A DNA stretch of 64,000 bases. Source: Turritopsis dohrnii (Eukaryota; Cnidaria; Hydrozoa; Anthoathecata; Oceaniidae). Below the pieces are notes generated by a model. The model made no database searches, was not told the origin of the DNA, and worked only from the letters and a program-made list of their open reading frames with translations. The DNA is taken from positions 1-64,000 of the forward strand of contig BQMF02000488.1 in NCBI GenBank assembly GCA_027922465.2, in the 5' to 3' direction. A program made the translations under genes and the position numbers. Below, piece by piece: positions 47,540-57,599 of this stretch (positions are counted from its first letter, which is position 1; the number at the start of each line of letters is the position of its first letter).

Positions 47540-48360
47540 TATTCACAACCTCAAATTCAAAGGATTCGATATACTCTCGAAAATGGTTTCCAGTTGTTGA
47601 ACCTGTAGCAAAATGTTCATGTGCCGTCTCAAATAAAGTTACTACAGCAACCAGTAACACGCCATATGAACAAAATACTTTAGCAATCTTGACCGTCGGC
47701 TTTGCGTCGTGTGTGACGTAAATTTTAAGTTAAGCCAATTGTTTCTAAGGTTTTTGGGTGAGCGGAATCCGAATTTGGTTCCGAAACCCCTCTTTCGTTT
47801 GAAGAACAACCTCGGGAAAAATTAATCCCAAATTTCTCGCGAAGCCATGTTATTACTGGTGAAAACGACGTTCAATACATACAACTAACGGTTTAATAAC
47901 AAGGGTCTGTAGAAAAAAACTTTTTGGCCTTGGGTAAAGAAGTATTTGTCACATACCTTGTTCACACAAACTAAGATTTAAGATACTAAGATACTAATCC
48001 AGCAAAGAGACAACATATTAAAGAATGAAAAAAATAGTCTCAACAAATGATACTTTTAACGCAATACCAAATGAGATGTTTTCATATGGAGTGTAATACA
48101 TGCGAACTTAGGATTTAGGATCCTGCATGAAAAAAAACAAAAAGTTTTACAAAAAATATACATCCATGGATATATCAAAAGTAAAAATCACATCGAAACA
48201 AATCACCCCAAAACTTGTCATGGACCATTGGCTTAGCCAATCACTTTTCACCTTGAGGATATAATAAGAATATAATAGAAAAATATGTTTTCTTGACACA
48301 AATAAATAGTCGATTAAATATAATATATATTCTCGCAAAAAATGTCATCTCGTTTAAGCG
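47540..48360. other. Intergenic between convergent Frizzled and zinc-finger genes
   Basis: No supported feature. The ORF at 47512-47721 overlaps the MITE arm and has no family signature. Confidence 0.4.
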
Positions 48361-51300
48361 TCAGTGTTTGGAAACTTTTTCCTCTTGAATACCTCTCGAA
48401 TTCGCATGTTCCGATGACGGACTACTTGATATGACCAACACGATGGTTTCTGACGACTTCTCAGTCGTCGTCCCGTCAGTCGTCACCACGTCGTTCTCGA
48501 TGCCATCCGAATCTCGATCGGGTTTTTTCTCATTAATTTCCACAGTTGGCTTTTGGATTTCAACACATGGAGTTTTATTGAAATTTTCCCAATCTTTTGA
48601 GTTAACCTTTCTTTCAGAGTTTTTAGTTCGGCTGTCGGTAACTTCAAATCCTTGCGGCCACTTGGCGTATTTATCGATTGTATTTATTTCAGAACCGATG
48701 ATTTTCCGTGATTTTGGTATTTCAATGAAATCTTCCTTATACTTACCGACATCTGACGGTTGCAATTCCTTTTCAGCCGCGCGAAAAGATACGTCGTCGA
48801 CGATAGATGGATCTTCGGACGTCGTATGCAGACTTTCAGTTGTTTCCTTATCCATGGATAAGAGGATAAGAGGAGCAGTTAGACCTGCATTTTGAATGTG
48901 ATGTGAAATTGTCATGTGACGGCTGAGTGATTCCGCACGTTGGAAGCCTTTTTGGCAGATGTCGCAGACATGCTTCGAAACGTGAGCAGCATCATCATAG
49001 CTAGTATCACAGTCCTTTCTTGTAGGGTCCTTTTCAAAAGAAATGTCAGAGTCGCTAACAGGTTCGTTAGTGTGTATCTTCCTGTGTTCAAGCAATCGCT
49101 TCTTGTAAGCATACGATCGGTGACAAATGTTGCATTGATATTTGGACCTGTCGCAACTTCGCGTGTTTGTTCTGGCGGTGGTTGTGTTGGCGGGAGGGTT
49201 ATCACCAATCAAAACATGTGATTTTTTGTGTTTATTCAAACAGCTTCGTTGCTTGTACGACTTGCCACATATATCACAGGAGTAGTACACGTTACCGTGC
49301 AACACGATGTGCGCGAGAAGAAGCTTCCGTTTACTGAACACTTTCTCACAGTATGGGCAGGATACTCGACCATCTTTATCCGCTTTCCCGATCTTTTCAC
49401 GTAATTCTTTGCGGTTATTATAGATCTCTCCGACTCTGCTACGGAAGTTTTCGGAATTTTCGTTCCGAACGGCGTGTCGTTTCTTGTGAATACGTAAAGT
49501 ATCTCGCCGTTTGAAGACCATACTGCATATGTCGCACTTGAGCTCCATCGTACTGTGTATAGCCATGTGATTTGTCAGTTGTTTTTGTTTGGTGAACGTT
49601 TTGTTGCACACAGTACAAGAAAGATTTTCGTGCGGAGTTGTTGCTTCTTCGTCTTGGCTGCTTGAATTTTCAACCGCCATGTCTTGCGAACTTTGTGGGA
49701 TTTGATGAGATCGCAAATGCTGAAGAAATAGCTTCACTGAATTCACTTCAGTTTTGCATACATTACACGTGAACTGGCGGCCCACTTGATCGTCGTTATC
49801 GTCATACTGTCGTCGAACTTCGTCTTCTTGTTCTTTTGCCGTGTTTGTTGAGCTGTCATCTGAAATTTTCGGATGGAGAAGCACGTGTCGGCGATAATTC
49901 GCCCAGTTTCGAAAGCACTTTCCGCATACTTCACACTTATGATCAGTTTCCTCCAAAGACGTTTGATGTACCAGAAATGCGTGATCACGGAGTGATGACT
50001 TCGTCGCGAAAACTTTCTTGCAAATACGACACTCTAGTGTTTTGCGATGGTGTACATCCTGTTCATGACGCTTTTTGTGTTGATTCAGAATCTGCTTTCG
50101 TTTGAAAGCCAATCCGCATAATTCGCATTTGTGGTCACGTGTTCCAGCGTGACGCAAACTATGCGAGTAGACAGATGTGGCGGAGTAGAGATTCTGCTTA
50201 CACACACCACACTTGAGATCGGCAGTGATTGTGTTATGTGCGACGGTACAGTGTTCTTTCAGTTCTGACTGAACATTGAATGTTTTGAAACATGCTTCAC
50301 ACCGGAAATTTCTCTCCTCTTCATGGGTTCGCAAGTGAACATACAAGTGTGACAGACGAAGAAATGTTTCGTTACAATATCGACAACGATGATTGCGTTC
50401 TTTGCTGTGGACCGGTTCGTGATCACGTAAACCTTGCTGACAGACGAATGTTTTGGAACACTGCGAACACTTGAATTTACCGTTCTTCAAGTGAATTCGT
50501 CGAACGTGTTCTCGCAACCGCTTTTTCGGTTTGGCAGTATGAGAGAAATCTCGATGGCAGATTCCACACGTTACGCCGTCAGTAGATTCAACTTCAATGT
50601 CGTCGGATTTTTGTTTCACACGACGTACAACACGCGTCTTCGCATTGGTCAAAATCTTTTTTGCCGTCACTTGTCTTGGATTTATCGATTGTTTTTGTGA
50701 GGCTTTCGATTTTGACATATCTATAAAATTTAGGTTCCAGTCTTCACAGCTGAACAGTAAAATTAGACATTCCAAGAAAATGTTACTTACCGACGTCATA
50801 AGCTGTCGGCTGATCTAAGTGGAAGTCGGGTAAGCTTGTTGGCAGTGTGATACTTGCAGGATTAAAGTGCGGTCGAACTATGTTGGACGAAGGAATGGCA
50901 TCTGATATATGTAAGCTGTTTTGTATTTGGTGAGAAACTGCAGTTGAGTTGTGATGACTATTTCCGCTTGCAAGATGATGAGAAGGCGTTGTAATGTGAT
51001 GAAAGTTTCCAAGATTTGATGAATGAGGATCACTTCCACCCGGGTGGTGGTGTGGATTGGGCGGCAAGTACCCAGTACTGGATGCGTGATGGGTGCTTGC
51101 CAGTGGATGGTGACTCGTACCATAACTGTTTACTAGCATGTTTGCAAAATTGGGGAGGAAACGATTGTTGACATTTTGTAAATATTTTCCAGCTTCACTT
51201 GATTGTTCAGCTTGATTTTTCCAGAAGCCATCAATAAGATGTTGCCAGGTGTGTGATAATGACTCTTGTGGTACCCATGAATCACACCAACGAACTCGGT

Positions 51301-52974
51301 AACAGGGCAAGCCATCCTGAATAACAAAACATTCAAATTGTAACTTTGATTAACAACCATGTTGCATACTAATGTTCATAAGACATTTAAAAAGCTCATA
51401 AAGATTATCATAAAGAACTCCTAATCATGTGTTTCCTGCAACTACTCCCCAGCATTTAACCAATCCATCATACGATTACAAACGTTTTTTGGTGAAAAAA
51501 CTAATTATGTAAATACATATCTAGCAAGAATTTAAAGGAACAGATGACATGATATCTAGAGGGGTCTTAGTGCAGCGAAGGTGTAGTGGTTAGTGCGACC
51601 ACTGCGACCCATGTTCGAGCCCAGTCATGTTGCATCTCAATACACCACACCGATGCACTTTAAAAGCAGCGTGTCAGCCCATTAGGAGCCATCGACGTAC
51701 TGCACACTGGCCTTTGGGCAAGTTTTTTCTACACTTTCTGGCTGTTTTTAAAGGCTTTTTGAGGAATTTTTTCGCAAAAATCCCGTTGGAATGTTTCTCT
51801 CAACCTACAACACTCACATCAGAAGATTCTCTGACAAAACACGAATACATATGTTATTGAAGAATGGAAATAGGCAGCTCAGAACATGCCCTTAATTGTG
51901 AACAAATTTGCTTCCGCTACTACAGTCTACACATAGGAAGACCAACAGATAAGTTTTCTAACTGACTGCTACTTTGTATTTGGCAGTAACAAATATTTGA
52001 TTCACTGTAATTGTTTTCTTGTTATGAAGCATTACCACAGATTTACCACAGATTATGTTAATGCTTTATGATTGTGCTCAGAACTTCAAATATAGTGATT
52101 GCAAGAATGGACAAAAGCCGCATGAGATGTTGAAGCAACATATGAACAAAACATTTGAGCAACTCGCATGCCTACTTTAGTGATCTTTTTAAAAAATATC
52201 ATTGTAAATTTTATGCATCCATATGGGAGCTAGAAGTGTGTGTCTATACTTCATATAATAATTCAGTGTCTACAGTCAACATATACCCAAACATTCTTCT
52301 CAGACACTTGGAACATTTTAATTGGTAATAATGAAGGCATATTTCCAAGCACTTTTCTACTACCGTATAACTCATTATGATTTTTAAATAGACAGTTTTA
52401 AGTGGCGCCGAAAAAACTCGAGAAGAAAAAGAAAATTATGTAACATAGAAACATAAACACGCACACCTGTGTTTAGTTGACCTCTGTTTTATAATTCAAA
52501 TAGCTATTGTTCTCCGTAAAAGTTATATAAATAACTTTGTAATGGATTGTTTTTACATAGGTGTGCATGAGTATAAATTGGACCCACCAAAGAAATCATT
52601 GTTTGAACATTTTAAAATGAAAGGTTTTTTCAATGGCAATTGACAAGGTACTAAGAATGAAGAAGCGGGATGATTTGCCAATTCGCGAAATTTTCTTGTT
52701 TGAGCGTATTTGGTGTATTAAAGAAACCAGGTTTATAAAACTTTTAAAGTGGTGTATGTTACATGGAACCTTGATCGAAAACATGTCACATTTCACGGAA
52801 AGATTTATAACAGTTTGAAGGTCCTTCTCACTCCTGCAAAATAAGAGCAAAGTAATTATACCCAACTATATACGTTGATATTGTGAAAAACCCTAGAAAA
52901 TATAACATGAAACAAATCTGTTTCAACATACCTGAATACAAAATTCGATTATCTTCTCAGGCTCGACTTGCGTA
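48361..52974 (-). CDS. Chromodomain plus 15 C2H2 zinc-finger protein (5' exon missing)
   Basis: Exons in transcript order: 52932-52974, 50791-51316, 48361-50720; phases agree (1+42; 0; G/AT). About 975 residues, without the first exon. The first two exons together spell a chromodomain: VEPEKIIEFCIQ, then CYRVRWCDSWVPQESL and HLIDGFWKNQ. The end of the second exon is a low-complexity His/Ser/Pro stretch. The third exon carries 15 C2H2 fingers, from CGICHRDFS to CDICQKGFQRAESLSRH, several with KRR-rich helices. The tail is acidic and Ser-rich. Likely a nuclear, DNA- and chromatin-binding regulator; methyl-lysine binding is only inferred, since WV and W of the aromatic cage are visible but the N-terminal aromatic lies in the missing part. 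I know no vertebrate orthologue with this architecture. Confidence 0.8.
51571..51860 (+). repeat. tRNA-derived SINE
   Basis: Head TGCAGCGAAGGTGTAGTGGT followed by TAG gives an A-box core, and TGTTCGAGCCCAG 40 bases later a B box. The body runs to about 51860. The same head occurs, reversed, at 1-27. It lies in the first visible intron of the zinc-finger gene. Confidence 0.65.
51861..52931. other. Intron of the chromodomain-zinc-finger gene, nothing further
   Basis: AT-rich sequence with no repeat that I can place. Overlapping ORFs on both strands at 52596-52865 have no recognisable content. Confidence 0.4.
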
Positions 52975-53159
52975 CTGTACATTGCATGTATGTTTTACTT
53001 ATATATCATTGTCTATAAAATCAAGAATATATCATGGTAATTAAAAAATTTGTGTATTTTACTGGTGCCCCAATGATATATTATCATTTGTTTTATATGT
53101 TTTTTAGTATAAACAGTAAAAAGATATTTTTTATTCCTTATGTCATGGGAAATAAATAT

Positions 53160-53240
53160 GTTACTAGTTATAATTTCTCTCACAGCTCACATCTACCACT
53201 TTGTGTGATAGGCAAACAGATTCGGCTATTAATATATAGA
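53160..53240 (-). mobile_element. Helitron-like copy 1 (5' end only)
   Basis: On the minus strand it begins TCTATATATTAATAGCCGA at 53240 and continues through a TCTGTTTGCC...CACAAAGTGG stretch shared with the next copies, then breaks off near 53160. It abuts the CTAG end of copy 2 with no spacer. Confidence 0.6.
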
Positions 53241-53693
53241 CTAGCCACCAAGGCGGCGTCACTCGCCGCTCATGTTCAGCCTGCGTTGAGTTCACGAAAA
53301 ATAAAATAAAGGAATTGGCTATAAGTGTACCCACGTTGTGGAGCTCGAAAAACTGATCAAAATAATGTATGGGATCGTTTCGCTACGACCAACCATTATG
53401 GAGATATTGTTGATCAAAAATTTTGATGACGTCATAGACCCGTCCCCCAAAAAAATTAGACCCAACTTTTTCGTCACCCTATCGCCTGTATTGCGGACCC
53501 CAAAAAACATCAGTTATCCCTATTGGTTACGGAGATAATTTTCCCTAAACGTCGCATTCGATTAGGGTCTCAATACAATGGTTTCACACTGACTTCGAAC
53601 AAAATAAAATGAAATAATCACTCTCACAACTCAATGTACCATTTTGCGTGACAGACAAACAGACAGACGAAGAATCAGCTATTAATATATAGA
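53241..53693 (-). mobile_element. Helitron-like copy 2, complete, 453 bp
   Basis: Minus strand: starts TCTATATATTAATAGCTGA at 53693 and ends in a GC hairpin (GCCGCCTTGGTGGC) whose last bases run into CTAG at 53244-53241. Inside are a (GTCT)n-like stretch, TTATCCCTATTGG read reversed, a TGACGTCA palindrome and a GAGCTC box. Non-coding, so non-autonomous. Confidence 0.7.
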
Positions 53694-55242
53694 CTAGCTG
53701 CCAAGGCGGCGTCGCTCACCGCCCATGTTCAATCTGCCTTGTGTCACCACCTGCTCCAAATTATTGCACTTAAAACCAGCGATAAGTGAGGGACGTATAT
53801 TGGGAGAACTGAGGTCCAATTCTAATGATTTTCACTTCCTTTACTGCTGGCTTTATCGCTTAATAAAGCTCATTTTCACATAAAGACAAATACATTCCTG
53901 GTGTTTCAAATCTTGCATTTTCTTAACTCAGCCGTTCATTGTCGCGGTCGCATATAAAATGTCAGCAAACTTTCTTGCTTTACACAATGCATTCCGAACG
54001 TGAACTTTACGTTGTTTTTATTTACGATTTCAGCCCTCTGGATTAGGAACAAAGACTGGCAGCGAAAAAATGCCGTCATATTTGAAAATTGCGACGGCAG
54101 ATCATTATTTACGACGACAAAAAAATGCCGTCATGTAAGACGGCAAAACTTGATTGGTTTATTCAAGTAAAAATATTGGTGTAGAATAATGGCTAATAAA
54201 ACATAAACTAAATAGTTTATAAATCAATAGTTTTATCTGGAACAAGAAGTTACAAGATTTAAAATTGTAAACCGCAGGGGATTTGCTGTGAAGTTGTCCT
54301 GTTGTTTGTTTGATTATTCAAAAACAACGAACCTGCGCGTTAATGTTTCTTTACTAATTTCACGGCAAGCGAAAAGAAAAATCACAAAACAATCTGTATT
54401 GAAATCAAAATCGAAAGTGACTTGAATAGAATATGAACTTATACATCAAGAAAAAAAATCATCCAAAAGCAAAAGCCAAACTGACTTTATAATAAACATT
54501 CCTGCATAAAGGCTTTCTATTTGGCATTATGTGAGTATCGTTAAAACGACGTAAACAAATGTTCTATAGGAATAAAATTTTTGGGAATAAAAAGAAAATG
54601 TCAGGGGAATTCCCAGGAATACCCCTGACATATTCAATGTATTCAAAAAACATTGTCGGCAAAATTTTGCTGTCGTAATTTTTATTTACGGCAGCTTCAC
54701 GACGGCAAAAGCCAAATGCCGTGGTAAATTCAGAGGGCTGCGATTTTAAACCAATCTCAAATATCAGTTTAAACAATGGTTCCAAAAAAACTGTATTTCG
54801 TGATGTGCTATTTATTTACTTTTTAAAACCAATCGATTATCAGTTTAACAATACACTCAAAATGCAGAGAGAAAAAACTTCAACTTATTACTAGCTTTTG
54901 TTTTACGCGCTCTAACATGGGTGTTGTCAGAAGTAGGTGAAAAAATGGTTTCTCTGAAAAAGATCACACAGGAGGAGAAAAAAATGCACGTGCTAAATGA
55001 ACGAAGTGAATAAAAACATGTTCAATCAGAAGCGCATAAGAATTAAAAGAAATTAATATATAGATTATAATTAAAAAAAACGTTATCCCTATTGGTTCAC
55101 CAGCCATAAAAAGTCACGTTCGATTGGGGTTGCAATGTATTTGTTTCGCACTGAGGTCGCACACAAAGATAAGAAATAATTTCACTCACAACTCAATCTA
55201 CCATTTTGCGTGACAGACAGGCAGAGAATCGAGTATTAATAT
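53694..55242 (-). mobile_element. Helitron-like copy 3, interrupted by a hAT-type MITE
   Basis: Its CTAG 3' terminus (53697-53694) directly abuts the TC start of copy 2; hairpin GCCGCCTTGGCAGC. The interior is split by the element at 54031-54740. The 5' end near 55242 has lost about 7 bases (attaatatagccgcc instead of attaatatatagactagccgcc), so that junction is damaged. Confidence 0.6.
54031..54740. mobile_element. hAT-type MITE, 710 bp
   Basis: Ends CAGCCCTCTGGATT and, reversed, CAGCCCTCTGAATT; the CAG start is typical of hAT elements. Subterminal TGCCGTC words recur in both orientations (54070-54150, 54655-54722). CGATTT flanks both ends (54025-54030 and 54741-54746), in line with a partly eroded 8-bp duplication. 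Confidence 0.7.
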
Positions 55243-56107
55243 AGCCGCCAAGGCGGCGTCGCTCACCGCCCATGTCCACCTGCTCTGTATCACTGTATCA
55301 ATAAACGTCAAATTTCCTTATAAACGGCTTGTACAACTTGTGTTCAACCAGAAGCAGATTCGAAGTCACAACCTCTGGTAAAACCAATCTTTTATCAGTG
55401 TAACAATACACTCAAAACGTATAGAGAGAAAACTTCAAATTTTTATTAGCTTTTGTTTTAAAAAAGTTACGCGCTCTATCATGGGTCCTATCAAACGTAA
55501 GGGGGAAATGGTTTCTCTTCTTAAAAAGAACACACGGGAGGAGAGAAAAAAGGCACGTGCTAAATGAATAAAGTGAATAAAAAAAAAAACGTTTGATCTG
55601 AAGCGCATAACAATTAAAAAAAGAAATTAAATTATTAAAAGAAAAGCAAAAAAATATTTTGTTTCATGATATTCTTTTTTTTACCTATATTTTAATCATT
55701 TTGATTGCTCGAAAAAAAAGTTTACCCGTCTCAGACAGTCAGGCAAGGATACGTTAGGATACACTGGCAAACATCCTGCCACGTTCTGCCACTGCTGCTT
55801 TTTGTCCAAACTGTTTAATCAGTTAGCTTCTTTGTATTTAGTTGATGTATTGTTTTCAAAGTCAACGTAGTCCTTGGAATATAAAACTAACAATAATAAT
55901 AAAAACAAAACGTTATTCCTATTAGTTCATCAGCCAAAAAAAGTCACGTTCGATTGGGGTTGCAATGTATTTGCTTCAAACTGACGTCGCACACAAAAAA
56001 GAAATAATTTCGCTCACAACTCAATCTACCATTTTGCGTGACTTACAAACAAACAAACAAACAAACAAACAGGCAGACAGACGGAGAATCGGCTATTAAT
56101 ATATAGA
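55243..56107 (-). mobile_element. Helitron-like copy 4, 865 bp
   Basis: Minus strand: starts TCTATATATTAATAGCCGA at 56107 after a host A, contains a TGTTTG microsatellite (56046-56071), the GATTGGGGTTGCAATGTA block on the plus strand, and ends with the hairpin GCCGCCTTGGCGGC near 55243. A block at 55370-55630 repeats one of copy 3 (54815-55080) with about 80% identity by eye. Confidence 0.6.
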
Positions 56108-56647
56108 TATTGTAGCTATTTAGTCCTACGGAAAAGAATTGAAGATGAAATTCACAAAGGAATTGACTGTCGATCTTCCTAACTTAAGATTTCCAAATTT
56201 CAGATGCAAATAATAAACAGAACTACCAGCTCTTAAAAATTTGTACATCCATACTCAACCAACTCTTAAGAAATACATTTGCTATAAAGTTATTTAGCAT
56301 AAGGAGATGTTAAATTAGCAATTATTATCAATATGAGGAATTACTTGTATTATTATAATGACCTACAAAGAGAAAATCCATAATTTAGATAAAATCTTAA
56401 GCTTCTTGGACCTTGGTTCTATAAATTTACCAACCAGCAGTTCATTGCGCCCCAAACTCTGTAAAGCAACGCAGTGTGTATGTAGTTGGCTTTTCAATAT
56501 AAACTCAATGCATAGTAAGTAGAATGCGTAGTAAGTAGAAAAAGGAAGGAAACAAGATCTCTCTCAATAATGTATATGGAAACACTGCAAGTCAAGTCAA
56601 GTCAAAAATACAGACTGCGCCTCTCATGTAACTTCATGTACCCAAAG
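56108..56647. other. Intergenic, nothing recognised
   Basis: AT-rich flank between the Helitron-like array and a MITE; only a short duplicate (gtagtaagtagaa) near 56515-56540. Confidence 0.4.
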
Positions 56648-56649
56648 TA

Positions 56650-56971
56650 CACGCTTTTTTTTTTATAAGAATACCTTTTATAAGAATATCAGGGTGAAAA
56701 TTGGCCAAATCGTAAGAATACCCTAAGAATACCCTCCAGGGTGAGTTTTAGTCAATTGATAAAAATAAGACATTTTTCAGAAAATGGGAAAACAAAAGTG
56801 ACACAGATAATTTAACAAAAGAGATAGTGTACTTTCTTTCTGTCTGGGAAAGACATTTTTCTCTGAAATAATAAGAATACGTTAAGAATATTTCACCCTC
56901 AATTTTGGCAATTTCTTAAGAATACTTGACCCTCAGTCAAAGTACACTATTCTTATAAAAAAAAAAGCGTG
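56650..56971. mobile_element. TA-target MITE, copy C (diverged subfamily)
   Basis: CACGCTTTTTTTTTTATAAG and its reverse at 56950-56971, flanked by TA (56648-56649, 56972-56973). The internal word is TAAGAATAC here rather than TAAGAAC in copies A and B, so the ends are shared while the interior has a different subterminal motif. Confidence 0.75.
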
Positions 56972-57599
56972 TACTCAGAATAAACTTTGTTCTCATGTAA
57001 ATGCTACACAAGAAGAAAGTTAAACATGGAGGACAAAAAACATGTGAGAAAAAAATACGGTGGGAAAGTGAAGATAGTTAAAAGAAAAGATAGGCGTTTG
57101 CAAGAACTAAAAGAGATCAAAGAAAAGACAGAACTTTGCAATGAGCAGGTTAACCTTTAATTTTGAACTATGAGAAAAAATGCATAGAACATTTTTTCTC
57201 ATTCATTGTGTGAAAATTCGTGATTAATGTAAAATGCTCTTTTTTATATAATATTCACAAGCCCTTCCTTCCAACTTTGCATGGATAATTATTAATAATA
57301 TTTTTATAGAATATCAAATGCGCAGAGCACAGTAATAATATTAATATCTTGATCTGTGCCGTATATTTTACTAATACTTACATAGACAGGAAATTTCTCC
57401 AATAACTTTCAATGACCAATGCCACTTTTTTAGACAATGTAACTTTGATGGTAGTTTAATGGTAATCTTATAATAGTGAGTGTGCATACCACTTTTATTT
57501 TAGAGAGTGATATATTTAGTTTTAATTTACGGTCATCGTCCTCTTATGTGCGCGTAAAACCACGTAGAGGCAAGAGACACTTTTTTCACGGTTAGTATA

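Noticed and set aside
52633..52818. Plus-strand ORF with AIDKVLRMKKRDD as a chromodomain start
   Set aside because: It is on the wrong strand; the minus-strand exon 52932-52974 fits the chromodomain start in phase and pattern.
54564..54785. 73-residue minus-strand ORF
   Set aside because: It spans the terminus of the hAT-type MITE and reads through its inverted repeat; not a gene.
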